From Treponema primitia ZAS-1 (GTDB lineage Bacteria; Spirochaetota; Spirochaetia; Treponematales; Breznakiellaceae), in the NCBI RefSeq assembly GCF_000297095.1, contig NZ_AEEA01000042.1, positions 1-29,494 on the forward strand: DNA of 29,494 bases. Reading direction: 5' to 3'. The notes beneath the pieces are model-generated. The model did not search any database, was not told where the DNA came from, and saw nothing but the letters and a program-made list of their open reading frames with translations. Below are positions 20,766 to 28,967 of the stretch, piece after piece; within the stretch, counting starts at the first letter, position 1; the number at the start of each line of letters is the position of its first letter. Made by a program: the position numbers and the translations under genes.

Positions 20766-22595
20766 ATGAGCAATGAAAATACATTGGAAAAAACATTTAC
20801 CGACAGACAAAAACTTGAAGCGGCCTATGCATTGAATTTGTGTACGGTATCGGTTTCACAAATTGTCGATTATAACGACATCTATATCCTTGAGCAGGAA
20901 TACGATGCAATTTTGAATAACCTCAATATTCAAAATATTATTCATGATGAAGTTTTACTTTCTGTTCTAAAGCAAATCCTTGACACAATTACCTTCTTCA
21001 AAATACAGGAAGGAGATAAGAAGTTTATTGAAAAGGAATATCAGGCAAAACTGAAAAATGCTATATGGTCGGCGGTACCTAATTTAAGTGTCATCATTGC
21101 CGGAGGGAATCCGATAACAGCGGCGATTGGTATTGCGAGCCAAATCGGTATTGGCTATATGTCTTATCGTAAAACAAAAAGCGAAGCAGGTCTTGCTGAA
21201 GAAAGGGCCAAGTGGGAACTTCAAAGGGCGGCTATTGAACAATTCTCAGCTTTACAACGGGAATTGTTTGCCTGTGCGTGGCGTCTTTCCGATAAATATA
21301 ACTTTGATGATCGTTATCGCCTTACTGAAAAGCAAATACGACAATATAACACAATCCTTTTAGATCCAGACCCGATGCGCCGTTATGAACGGCTTGACAC
21401 CCAAAAGCAAATTTTCCAGGCATTTCCGCCATTCTGGTATTATAAGGGCAATGCAGCAAAAGAGGTGGCAAAGAAATACGAGCAGAGAGAGGATATATCC
21501 GCCGCATATAAAGCAAAAGCCCTTGAAGATTATCAAAAATTTGACACAATCTATGTAGAGCTCATGCGGGAAGACGTTATCGCCGCATCCTGCGCCCTTG
21601 AACATATTGTCCTGCTTGACAAGGCAAAGGATGGCGAGGAGATAAGAAAATTGCTTGACCGCGCTATTCGCCTTGCCGGAGATAACTTTGACGTGCTTCA
21701 AATCGCAGTTTTAAATTACATCTCCCTAGGCGAGCAAAAAAATGCAAAGGCCATTTTACGCCGCCTGGTAAACGAAGATTACAATATCAGCCTAAATGGT
21801 ATACTCCTTAGCCGTATTTATTGCAAATGGGAAAAAAATAAAGTCCAATACGATATTCTTCTCGACCGTATCGGTAAAAATAACGTTATACCATGGATAG
21901 AGGATGATGCAGAGGCCGATAAGCAATACATTGAAAGCCGGGAAAAGGATTTGATGTCCGGGTTTAATCGCTTTGTCGATTATTTTACTTTGAAATACAA
22001 AACAAAATTTAATGAACTTGTTGCTTATGATAAGACAGCCAATCTAAAAAAACGGCTAGAGTGGAGTCAAAACACCGATATTACACAATATCTAGTCGAT
22101 ACCTTGAATGAAATGTTTACCGAAATGCAGCAATTTGATTTGTTTTCAATACAAAAACGCCAAAATAATGCGAGATGGTCTGATTATTTCAAGGAACAGG
22201 CTGATTTGGTTTCAGTTAAAATTATAGATTTCAACAAAATAAAAGTAAAAGCAATGGGCATGATAGTGGAAATATCTTCCAAGACCTCTTTCAATATCCT
22301 TAATCTTAAAGGTAACGAGAATGAAATAAATCAGAAAAAGCTTGAGAGCGCAATTGAAGTTTTAATTGAATCATCTGAATTTATCAAGGTTATTTCTGAT
22401 TTTCCGGCTAATATCAAGGAAGAATTCAGAAAAAGTCTTACAGTTGAATCAGTTACCAACTTACAAGATAATATGTCGATTATTCTTGAACAGTGGTACT
22501 CTGAAAACGGATATCCGATGTCCAGCGATGATTCGATTCTAGCAGAGTTGCATGATAAAACAGATTTTTATTTTGCATACCCAAAGGAAGCTTAA
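20766..22595 (+). CDS. Large helical protein with glycine-rich membrane segment
   Basis: A 609-aa protein, third gene of the EEP operon, not recognised. Residues about 1-95 are helical; 99-133 form a hydrophobic, glycine-rich stretch (VIIAGGNPITAAIGIASQIG) that looks like one or two membrane passes. A charged helix follows (about 140-175), then a helical-repeat region (about 235-350) with TPR-like pairs, and a helical C-terminal domain. This could be a scaffold or sensor that holds the nuclease at the membrane. gggggat is near the start. No enzymatic motif is visible. Confidence 0.7.
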   Translation: MSNENTLEKTFTDRQKLEAAYALNLCTVSVSQIVDYNDIYILEQEYDAILNNLNIQNIIHDEVLLSVLKQILDTITFFKIQEGDKKFIEKEYQAKLKNAIWSAVPNLSVIIAGGNPITAAIGIASQIGIGYMSYRKTKSEAGLAEERAKWELQRAAIEQFSALQRELFACAWRLSDKYNFDDRYRLTEKQIRQYNTILLDPDPMRRYERLDTQKQIFQAFPPFWYYKGNAAKEVAKKYEQREDISAAYKAKALEDYQKFDTIYVELMREDVIAASCALEHIVLLDKAKDGEEIRKLLDRAIRLAGDNFDVLQIAVLNYISLGEQKNAKAILRRLVNEDYNISLNGILLSRIYCKWEKNKVQYDILLDRIGKNNVIPWIEDDAEADKQYIESREKDLMSGFNRFVDYFTLKYKTKFNELVAYDKTANLKKRLEWSQNTDITQYLVDTLNEMFTEMQQFDLFSIQKRQNNARWSDYFKEQADLVSVKIIDFNKIKVKAMGMIVEISSKTSFNILNLKGNENEINQKKLESAIEVLIESSEFIKVISDFPANIKEEFRKSLTVESVTNLQDNMSIILEQWYSENGYPMSSDDSILAELHDKTDFYFAYPKEA

Positions 22596-22619
22596 AATAA
22601 GTATAAGGAGCTGCAAAAA

Positions 22620-22871
22620 ATGCAACGATGGATTTGTAGAAATTGTAGGCAGACAACAGATACAACCGGTTCATACCCGGTTTCCCATTCTAATCATTGT
22701 TCAAAAAGCGGTGGTATCCATCAATGGGTTAAATTTGTTGTCACCCAACAACCCGCTCACTATATTTGTAAATATTGCCCTGGTTCATTTAATACACAGA
22801 ATAAAAGTCAAGAGGAATTAAAATCATGTCATGCAAGCCCTCGAAGGCATCATATATTTATTAAAAAATAG
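22620..22871 (+). CDS. Small cysteine/histidine-rich zinc-binding protein
   Basis: An 83-aa protein. The N-terminus MQRWICRNCRQTT gives a CxxC knuckle, the middle SHSNHCSKSGGIHQW holds further His and Cys, and CKYC near residue 50 gives another pair. The arrangement fits one or two small zinc ribbons that often occur in hypothetical proteins of Treponema and Clostridia. Start: aaggag nine bases before the ATG. It lies 24 bases after the EEP operon and may be read with it. Function unknown. Confidence 0.6.
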   Translation: MQRWICRNCRQTTDTTGSYPVSHSNHCSKSGGIHQWVKFVVTQQPAHYICKYCPGSFNTQNKSQEELKSCHASPRRHHIFIKK

Positions 22872-22889
22872 TTTCAAGAAAGGACTGAT

Positions 22890-23075
22890 ATGGCAACATT
22901 CAACGTAAAATATCAAACTATTCGCACAGGGAAACCACCGATAATAATGGGGATCAAGTCAACAATGGTAACTGCGGATAATATGTGGGAAGCAAGGCAG
23001 ATGTTTAAGTATACGCATATAGATGATGGTGCCGTTTCATATAAAATTGTCGCTGTTATAAAAAGTAGTAAATAA
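22890..23075 (+). CDS. Small hypothetical protein
   Basis: A 61-aa basic protein, probably a small beta-alpha-beta unit: strands FNVKYQTI and STMVTAD, helix NMWEARQMFKYTH, then strand VSYKIVAVIK. aaagga precedes the start. I do not recognise a family. It sits between two zinc-binding proteins in the same direction with short gaps. Confidence 0.55.
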   Translation: MATFNVKYQTIRTGKPPIIMGIKSTMVTADNMWEARQMFKYTHIDDGAVSYKIVAVIKSSK

Positions 23076-23107
23076 AAATATACAAGGGAGGTGCTAAAAA
23101 TATCGTC

Positions 23108-24562
23108 ATGTACTGTCATAATTGCGGAAATAAAATAATTACTCCAGTAAATTTTTGCCAAAAATGCGGAGCAAAAATAAATTCAACTGATGATACAACA
23201 CAATTTGAAGATATAGAATATGAAATGCATGATGACAAAGACAGCAAAATAACTAATCAAACAAAAATAAACCAGTCTAACGAGAAAGCAAATGAATTAA
23301 CGACAATTCCCCAGTTAAAAGACCATCTTATGCAGTTAAGCAATTCAAGGGATAATGATGAAGCGCTTGCTCTTGCGGCAAAGGCTCAATTACAAGTTTT
23401 AGAAGTAATAAATTCACCTGCCATGGTTTCCAGTGTTTTTGACTTAATGATTGAATCATTATACCGAGCTTATGGAAAAACAAAAAACGAAGATGAAACG
23501 AAAGAATTGCAAATGCGAGCTTCACTCATGGTACAAAATATGGTTTTCTTTATGGAAGCCAAAGTTCGTTACGAGGAGGATAAGTTTTCTAAACAAGGGA
23601 AAGAACTTATGCAAAAAGGGTGCTCATTGCTTGCTGAATCCGCAACCTCTATTATTGCTGCAGGACCTTTAGGTGGCATTAAAATTATGTCAAGTAAGTT
23701 GTTTGATGATTTAAATAGTAAAAATGGTTTTTTTAGTATGCTATTTGATTTTATAGGGAAGAAAGAACGAGTTCAAAAAATCAAAGATGAATTTGATGTT
23801 TTCCTTGTTGGTTTTACGGAAAAACTTGTTAGATACAATAATATTTTTGGGAAATCAGTTCTTTTATCAGAACTTATATATCGTTATAAGGATAAATTAA
23901 TAGAAAAACAAAGCTTTAGTGAGCCTAAAAATCCTTGTGGTTTTATATATCATCCAGGCATGTGGATAAAATCATTCTTTATAATTACTGCAATATTTGG
24001 ATTGTCTTATATTCCAGTACTTCTTAATTTTATTGAAAAAATACAATGGAATTTGTATGCGCCAAAAGTCGCATTGAGTATATGGGTTATAGTTAATATT
24101 ATTTATTTGATTGTTTGCATTTCAAGCTCTTTTTCTGAAATATTTGCTTATAAAAAAGCACTGATAGCTTATGATAAACTAAAAGACCTTTTAGAAAGTT
24201 ATTATATTTCAGTTGCAGAATTATTTAGTATCAATACAAACAATAATTCTAAAACACCAACTGTAAATTTTTCTAAAATTAAATCAAAAAAAAGTGTTTT
24301 GTTAAAATATATAAGAATTCATTCCAGAAGATCAAAAATAGATTTAGGCGGGAAAAGCTGGGCTACCACTGTCCTATTGTGTTTGTTCCTGGGATTCATC
24401 GGTGCACATCGATTCTATGCCGGTAAAAACATAACGGGAGTACTGATGCTACTTACAGCAGCAACCGGCATAAGCTTGATATGGGCGCTGATAGATTTGA
24501 TCGCTATTTTTAGTGGAAAATTTACCGATGGGGATGGAAACTATATTAGTTTAGCAAATTAA
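23108..24562 (+). CDS. Zinc-ribbon and TM2-domain membrane protein
   Basis: A 484-aa protein. The N-terminus is a zinc ribbon with C3, C6, C17 and C20 (YCHNCGNKI, FCQKCGAKI). A charged, partly disordered linker and a helical soluble domain (about 60-250) follow. Two membrane segments lie near 287-310 and 323-344. The end is a TM2 domain (about 416-475), recognisable by FLGFIGAHRFYAGK and GISLIWALIDLIAIFSGK. Zinc ribbon plus TM2 is common in bacterial proteins of unknown function. A gggaggtg lies 14 bases before the ATG, an unusually long spacing. It ends convergently, 11 bases from the PcfJ-like gene. Confidence 0.85.
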   Translation: MYCHNCGNKIITPVNFCQKCGAKINSTDDTTQFEDIEYEMHDDKDSKITNQTKINQSNEKANELTTIPQLKDHLMQLSNSRDNDEALALAAKAQLQVLEVINSPAMVSSVFDLMIESLYRAYGKTKNEDETKELQMRASLMVQNMVFFMEAKVRYEEDKFSKQGKELMQKGCSLLAESATSIIAAGPLGGIKIMSSKLFDDLNSKNGFFSMLFDFIGKKERVQKIKDEFDVFLVGFTEKLVRYNNIFGKSVLLSELIYRYKDKLIEKQSFSEPKNPCGFIYHPGMWIKSFFIITAIFGLSYIPVLLNFIEKIQWNLYAPKVALSIWVIVNIIYLIVCISSSFSEIFAYKKALIAYDKLKDLLESYYISVAELFSINTNNNSKTPTVNFSKIKSKKSVLLKYIRIHSRRSKIDLGGKSWATTVLLCLFLGFIGAHRFYAGKNITGVLMLLTAATGISLIWALIDLIAIFSGKFTDGDGNYISLAN

Positions 24563-24573
24563 ATTGATATTTA

Positions 24574-25920
24574 TTATAATACCCTATTTTTAATCCGGTT
24601 CGCTTGAGCCCACCGGATAATGACATTCATAGCAGCAGGTCCAATTCTAAAATTACATTTAGCTTTTGCCTGAACCAGTATACGATCCCTGGTTACCTGT
24701 AGTGTTGCATTGCTTTCAGTTAGTCGAGAATATTTATTAAAACAAGAAAGGTTAAATATGAAACATTCCCCGCTTGAACAATCATAAGTATAAGAAGAAA
24801 CACAATTTTTCATTTTACGGCCTTCGTTAAGGAGATCCTGAGCAGTCAAGAGCTGAGTTAACGTCCATACATATTCATCGGTCTCAAAGTTATAATTAGG
24901 TATGTCCATCCCTTCCCATTTTTTTGCAAAAGTGTCATTTATAATTGGCCTGTTTTGCCTTTGTCTAAGATGCCTCGCCTGTGTAAGCATGTTCAGGGCT
25001 TCTTGATCTCGTTGAATTTCAACATGCCATTCGTTTGCGAGTGAAATAATGCTGGTTATTGTTCTTCCGCTGAATGAAAAGGCTGGAAATTTCGTACCCC
25101 ATTTGATTGTGCCGCGAATATTTGTAATTAAAAAATCACAAATATCCCCAAGTTCACCATCCTCAATCTGACAGTTCGGGCTGCGTGCAAGTAAATCGAG
25201 AAAACCGGTGACTATGGCATGATCAAAATATTTTTCAAATTTCAGTGTAAACATCTTGACAATAATCCTACAATATTTAGCGTCAAGGTTCCGTGCCTTA
25301 CACTTTGCATGGAAATATAGTGCAACAACCGATGACGGACCGGTATAGGGCATCGCTGTGTTTAGGAAATAATGGGCTTCGGCTTTAGTAAAGTATTCCT
25401 TGTTTCTCCGATAGAATGAATCGCCGCTCACTATGTCCCGTATCCACCTCTTTGAAAGGATAATAATGTCATAATACGATGATTTTTTGTTTTTGCCTTG
25501 TTCATCTAGGAAATACTCTTTTTGGATTGTTGTAAATAGCAAGGGAAGGGAAACAGAGTAAGGATATATATAGGACTTGAAAAAATCTATATACTGACGT
25601 TCTTTATTAAAAGAACGAGACCTAAATCCCTGGGGTAGTCTATCCCTTTTATCAAAAGGGGTCCAATTTATATACGAAAACGCCTCAAGAAATTTAAAGC
25701 CGTCAGGCTTCTTCTCCGCAAATGTATTTTTCTTGCGATCCTCTGCTAAATTTTTTTCAACTGCAGCATCTTCAGATTCTTTTTTTTCCTTACATTCTAA
25801 CTTATGTTGCCTTTTCTTTCTTGTTTGCATAATAGTTTTTTCGCGCCGTTGCTGCCTTTTTTCACTCCTGTGGATTTCTTCGGGGGTTTCAATACGTTTA
25901 ATGGATTTAAGCTCCCTCAT
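24574..25920 (-). CDS. PcfJ-like protein
   Basis: A 448-aa protein of the PcfJ type, named after an uncharacterised gene of the conjugative plasmid pCF10. The first 70 residues are highly charged coiled coil (Arg, Lys, Glu). The conserved core is in the C-terminal 100 residues: LLNEGRKMKNCVSSYTYDC, CFIFNLS, then ATLQVTRDRILVQAKAKCN, which corresponds to the family's HCVGSY, IF-L-R, and E-I-VQ-GK-N blocks. It may be nucleic-acid associated, but its activity is unknown. The ATG overlaps the stop of the 162-aa gene by four bases, showing translational coupling. Confidence 0.75.
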   Translation of the reverse strand: MRELKSIKRIETPEEIHRSEKRQQRREKTIMQTRKKRQHKLECKEKKESEDAAVEKNLAEDRKKNTFAEKKPDGFKFLEAFSYINWTPFDKRDRLPQGFRSRSFNKERQYIDFFKSYIYPYSVSLPLLFTTIQKEYFLDEQGKNKKSSYYDIIILSKRWIRDIVSGDSFYRRNKEYFTKAEAHYFLNTAMPYTGPSSVVALYFHAKCKARNLDAKYCRIIVKMFTLKFEKYFDHAIVTGFLDLLARSPNCQIEDGELGDICDFLITNIRGTIKWGTKFPAFSFSGRTITSIISLANEWHVEIQRDQEALNMLTQARHLRQRQNRPIINDTFAKKWEGMDIPNYNFETDEYVWTLTQLLTAQDLLNEGRKMKNCVSSYTYDCSSGECFIFNLSCFNKYSRLTESNATLQVTRDRILVQAKAKCNFRIGPAAMNVIIRWAQANRIKNRVL

Positions 25921-26405
25921 TTTCTGACCATCCTATTTAACGCATGTTGTGCCGCCTTTTCAATTATTCGATGAGAATTAAGGCAGTACAACACATCAAG
26001 CGGTTTTCCTTCCCACGCCTTGATTATTCGTTTAGCTTCTTTGGATTTAAGCCAGTCAAAATGTAAAAGAACACCGTCATAATATTTGAATACTCTGATA
26101 TGGTTAAAATCTATCAGAAAATCATCTTCAAAATCGTCATAATGATCGGAATATCCATTTAGGATATTTCTGATTTCAGTGGTGTATTTATCCCATACTC
26201 TTTTCTTGGGATAGTAAAACCGTGATGAAGAAGACCAGCTTCCATCACCGGTAGCATGATAACGGGGGAAAATAATATCACCTTTTTCGGGGGTCCTCAT
26301 TTCTTCATGAATACATTGGCGCTCTTTAGTACGAATACATCGCCAATCAGGTCCCCAATATTCTGAGCATTGGTCTGAGGGGAATTTGCGGTAACTTCTG
26401 GACAT
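25917..26405 (-). CDS. Hypothetical partner of the PcfJ-like protein
   Basis: A 162-aa protein starting MSRSYRKFPSDQ, an opening seen in several small element-borne proteins. It has a basic/aromatic N-terminal half (WGPDWRCIRTKERQC), an acidic middle (YDDFEDDFLIDF) and a helical end. No domain recognised. Start supported by ggagg five bases upstream. It forms a two-gene operon with the PcfJ-like gene. The degraded methyltransferase lies upstream on the same strand. Confidence 0.65.
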   Translation of the reverse strand: MSRSYRKFPSDQCSEYWGPDWRCIRTKERQCIHEEMRTPEKGDIIFPRYHATGDGSWSSSSRFYYPKKRVWDKYTTEIRNILNGYSDHYDDFEDDFLIDFNHIRVFKYYDGVLLHFDWLKSKEAKRIIKAWEGKPLDVLYCLNSHRIIEKAAQHALNRMVRK

Positions 26406-26499
26406 GGCTGCCTCCTGGGTTTAACCCTACGAGAAGACAGTCCACCTTTTTATATGATGCTTTTTCATAGTATTGATAATATAATACTTTATATCCAGA

Positions 26500-26526
26500 A
26501 AAATGTCGCTTATGAAGCGACATTTT
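26500..26526. terminator. 12-bp hairpin (possible bidirectional terminator)
   Basis: aaaatgtcgctt (26500-26511), loop atg, aagcgacatttt (26515-26526). A/T runs at both ends allow termination in either direction. On the minus strand it would end the decayed methyltransferase transcript before the PcfJ pair. Its stem contains tgtcgc, the same hexamer as the hairpins at 18263 and 18504. Confidence 0.65.
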
Positions 26527-26556
26527 CTGAATTATCTTTGATAGTCTTTTGGGAGA

Positions 26557-26970
26557 CTATTTATCCCATACTGCAATCATTTACTGGAACGACACAGCCC
26601 CCTTCCAGCCGCCGAACTTCAGCCGCCCTTGGACAAAAGTTATTTTTGCCTTATTATAAACATACTCCCAAAACCAAACTGTATCGGTTCGGGCCGGAAG
26701 CAATGCAACCACGGTAGTACCGACCAATGATGATTCTTAAGCTTTTTTAACCCATTTTATAATTTCCCGTCCATACGGAAGGTTCATCCAACATATACCT
26801 TTCCAATCTTGCAAAAGGCCGTCTTGCTTCGATGTATACGCAGACACTTTGAGTTCTGAGGTATGGCCATATATCAAGGGTAAAACGGTATTGTGCGTCT
26901 AGGTTATCAAATAGATCTTGGATGTTTCCCATAAATCGGTATTGCTACTCATCATTCCTGGATTGATCAT
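26557..26970 (-). pseudogene. Decayed phage-type DNA N-6-adenine methyltransferase (Dam-like)
   Basis: Reading the minus strand and switching frames gives the parts of a phage Dam (PF05869-type) enzyme in order. First MSSNTDLWET, then DLFDNLDAQYRFTLD, then VCAIPQNSKC, then DGLLQDWKGICWMN followed by LPYGREIIKWVKKA, then VALLPARTDTVWFWEYVYNK and KITFVQGRLKFGGWKG, then MIAVWDK and a stop. The catalytic NPPY has become NLPY, and several frameshifts and a TAA interrupt the gene. Intact homologues modify adenine N6 using SAM. A start at 26970 has tagga upstream. The gene is dead, and its neighbours are probably remnants of the same phage-like module. Confidence 0.85.
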
Positions 26971-27070
26971 TTTTTGTTCCTAAATGATAATTTTATAAAA
27001 CTTAACAACATATAACTATCAATATCTTTAGCCTTTCGACGGGCATATTAAGGGGTACCCGTAAAGTTAA

Positions 27071-27946
27071 TTATACCCAGTCCTTTAACGAGAATTGAAC
27101 TGCCCAATTTCTGTCTATATCCTTAAGTTTAACGCTTTTGTTAGGCATAGGGCATGAAGGTGTTTTTTCAAGGTTCATCATACTATATGGAAATTGCCAC
27201 TGTGAATATTGTATAATTGTTTTGAATTTTTCTGCATAATATAAATTATTCAATACAGGAATTGATACAACTTGTTGATTATACATACGCCATCTTTTTG
27301 CAAGAAATATTAAATAGTTATCAAATATCACATTATAATTCCCGAAAATATTTGTAGGGTGTAGATATTCACAATTTGTGCGATTAAGTTTAAATTCAAA
27401 TCTCATTGGATAAATGATTGATGAAATTTCATCATAGTTCATTTGGTTTACATATTTTAATCTTTCAATACGATCATAAGCAATAATTACGGATTTTCCT
27501 TCTCTGGTATAATTATTGCTATAGCGAGTTGTTTTATATTTTTGATTAGTAATATTTGAGAGGATTAAATGGCCTCTCATAAAATCAAAATAAAATTCAA
27601 TACAATCAATTGCAAATAAATCCGTAAATAAGGTACAAAAACATTTTTCTACAGTTGAAAAATCTTTATTTATTGGTGATTTTAAAATTCCTCTAATAGA
27701 TAAACCTATTAAATATTCTAATATCTGAATAAAAATATTTTTAAAGGGATCAAAAAATTCTGCCTGAAAATCAATACTAAATCCATTTCTACTGGTATAT
27801 CTCAAAATAACTTTTTTATTGTTGCCAGATGATGGATGAAAAGCAGACGGTTCTCTTATAAGAAAAGGATGAATCCAAATAGATATTTTATCAATTCCCG
27901 CTGGTTTTCCTGTTTGCAATCTTGGATCATTGTCGATATAGTTCAT
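27071..27946 (-). CDS. Possible replication-initiation-like protein
   Basis: A 291-aa AT-rich gene. The central part, EFYFDF then YKTTRYSNNYTREGKSVII, AYDRIERL, YPMRFEFKLNRTNC, and YLIFLAKRWR, follows the pattern of rolling-circle-type Rep or phage replication proteins, in which a short strand carrying acidic/aromatic residues is followed by a tyrosine-bearing stretch and an R-x-E-F/L-R strand. I have only moderate trust in this. The minus-strand ATG overlaps the stop of the 58-aa HTH gene by 4 bases, so the HTH protein and this protein are co-translated, as with plasmid regulator-rep pairs. A related gene lies at 28236-28967. Confidence 0.55.
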   Translation of the reverse strand: MNYIDNDPRLQTGKPAGIDKISIWIHPFLIREPSAFHPSSGNNKKVILRYTSRNGFSIDFQAEFFDPFKNIFIQILEYLIGLSIRGILKSPINKDFSTVEKCFCTLFTDLFAIDCIEFYFDFMRGHLILSNITNQKYKTTRYSNNYTREGKSVIIAYDRIERLKYVNQMNYDEISSIIYPMRFEFKLNRTNCEYLHPTNIFGNYNVIFDNYLIFLAKRWRMYNQQVVSIPVLNNLYYAEKFKTIIQYSQWQFPYSMMNLEKTPSCPMPNKSVKLKDIDRNWAVQFSLKDWV

Positions 27947-28119
27947 TTATTTTCTCCTGCGGATTTTTGTAAAATAAATTTTTTAACTTGTTCCTCTGTA
28001 AATCGTAATGATTTTCCAATCTTTACAGACTGTAATTCTCCGGATTCTGCCATTTTATAAACTTTAGATTGCGAAACGCTCAAAGCACTTGCAACATCCG
28101 ATACGGTTAATAGTTCCAT
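27943..28119 (-). CDS. Small excisionase-like HTH protein (58 aa)
   Basis: The complete product is a single helix_turn_helix_17 domain: MELLTVSDVASALSVSQSK, VYKMAESGELQ, then SVKIGKSLRFTEEQVKKFI. This is the excisionase-family layout of helix-turn-helix plus wing. aggag lies eight bases before the ATG. The stop overlaps the start of the Rep-like gene (ATGA). It probably acts as repressor or directionality factor for this right-hand block, a second such gene besides the one at 8627. Palindromes TGGTACCA (28134-28141) and CCACGTGG (about 28157-28165) upstream are possible operators. Confidence 0.85.
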   Translation of the reverse strand: MELLTVSDVASALSVSQSKVYKMAESGELQSVKIGKSLRFTEEQVKKFILQKSAGENK

Positions 28120-28132
28120 ATCTTAACACTCC

Positions 28133-28166
28133 TTGGTACCATTAATATTATTTATTTCCACGTGGT
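28133..28166. promoter_or_regulatory. Two palindromes upstream of the HTH gene
   Basis: TGGTACCA and CCACGTGG lie about two helical turns apart, directly before the ribosome binding site of the HTH gene. The second is followed by tacac, so tggtac occurs twice (28134 and 28163 area). A self-regulating HTH protein would fit here. Confidence 0.4.
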
Positions 28167-28235
28167 ACACATTAGTATGTTATGCCGTATAAGAATAAAA
28201 ATAAAAGCTGTGCGTTAATATAATAAAGTCAAATT

Positions 28236-28967
28236 TTAGCATAAAGGCCCCCCAGGATTAAAATTATGGACACGTTTTTTTACAAAGCGGTTATAATTGT
28301 TAAACCATCCGGCCTTTCTTAAAATAGCTATAAAATCAGGGCAAAGATACGGTAAATAATTGTGATTGATATTAAAAAAGAAGGGATTAGTTGCCTGTGA
28401 TAAAAAACACGACAGAAGGGGCATGAGTTTACAGAATAATTGTGGTATCGTAAGCGTTAAATCTGAAAGGCAAAGGTATTGCCGCTTCTTCCCGGTAATG
28501 TTGAATATGACACTTGATGAATTATTATGAGATTCTATACACAAAAATGATTTTCTGGTCTCCTTCAATTCCCCATTAGTCCTATAGTACTTTCTATAAT
28601 CCCGTGAAAGATAACGATTACCAACTTTGCGAAATCCGGAAGATTTACAAAGGAATGGCTGATAATACAAGAAAGTGTACCGTAATTCCAATTCATGAAT
28701 TCTTAAATCTGTAATACTTATATTAGGATAAAGTATGCCTTTGTGTATAAGCTGTATAAAAATATTTGCTATTTGGGTCAATATTGGTATAATTGGATTT
28801 AAAACGACACCTGCAATAACTAATATTCCCGTATTGCCATAGTAAAGTAACCGGTATGCCGGGTAATTTATATTTAATCCATGCGCTTCTTCAATGTTTC
28901 GGATAAAAGCTTTATTGAATGCCAATGCGAGAGAATGAATACTAAGCTTATGGGACATCTCATCCAT
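28236..28967 (-). CDS. Rep-like paralogue of the 27071 gene
   Basis: A 243-aa protein whose middle aligns by pattern with the 291-aa protein: a leucine/isoleucine-rich helix ending in KGIL, then ITDLRIHELELRYTF, then YRKYYRTNGELKETRKSF, which parallels CIEFYFDF and YKTTRYSNNYTREGKS. The second half is cysteine- and aromatic-rich and has no match to me. A minus-strand ATG at 28997 lacks a ribosome binding site; aaggag lies seven bases before the ATG at 28967. Whether it is intact and active is unknown. Confidence 0.55.
   Translation of the reverse strand: MDEMSHKLSIHSLALAFNKAFIRNIEEAHGLNINYPAYRLLYYGNTGILVIAGVVLNPIIPILTQIANIFIQLIHKGILYPNISITDLRIHELELRYTFLYYQPFLCKSSGFRKVGNRYLSRDYRKYYRTNGELKETRKSFLCIESHNNSSSVIFNITGKKRQYLCLSDLTLTIPQLFCKLMPLLSCFLSQATNPFFFNINHNYLPYLCPDFIAILRKAGWFNNYNRFVKKRVHNFNPGGPLC

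Noticed and set aside
26454..26717. 87-aa plus-strand open frame
   Set aside because: It is antisense to the methyltransferase remnant and crosses a 12-bp hairpin; no ribosome binding site.
26747..26932. 61-aa minus-strand open frame as an independent gene
   Set aside because: Its first part (DLFDNLDAQYRFTLD) belongs to the decayed methyltransferase; the rest is the frameshifted reading of the same gene.
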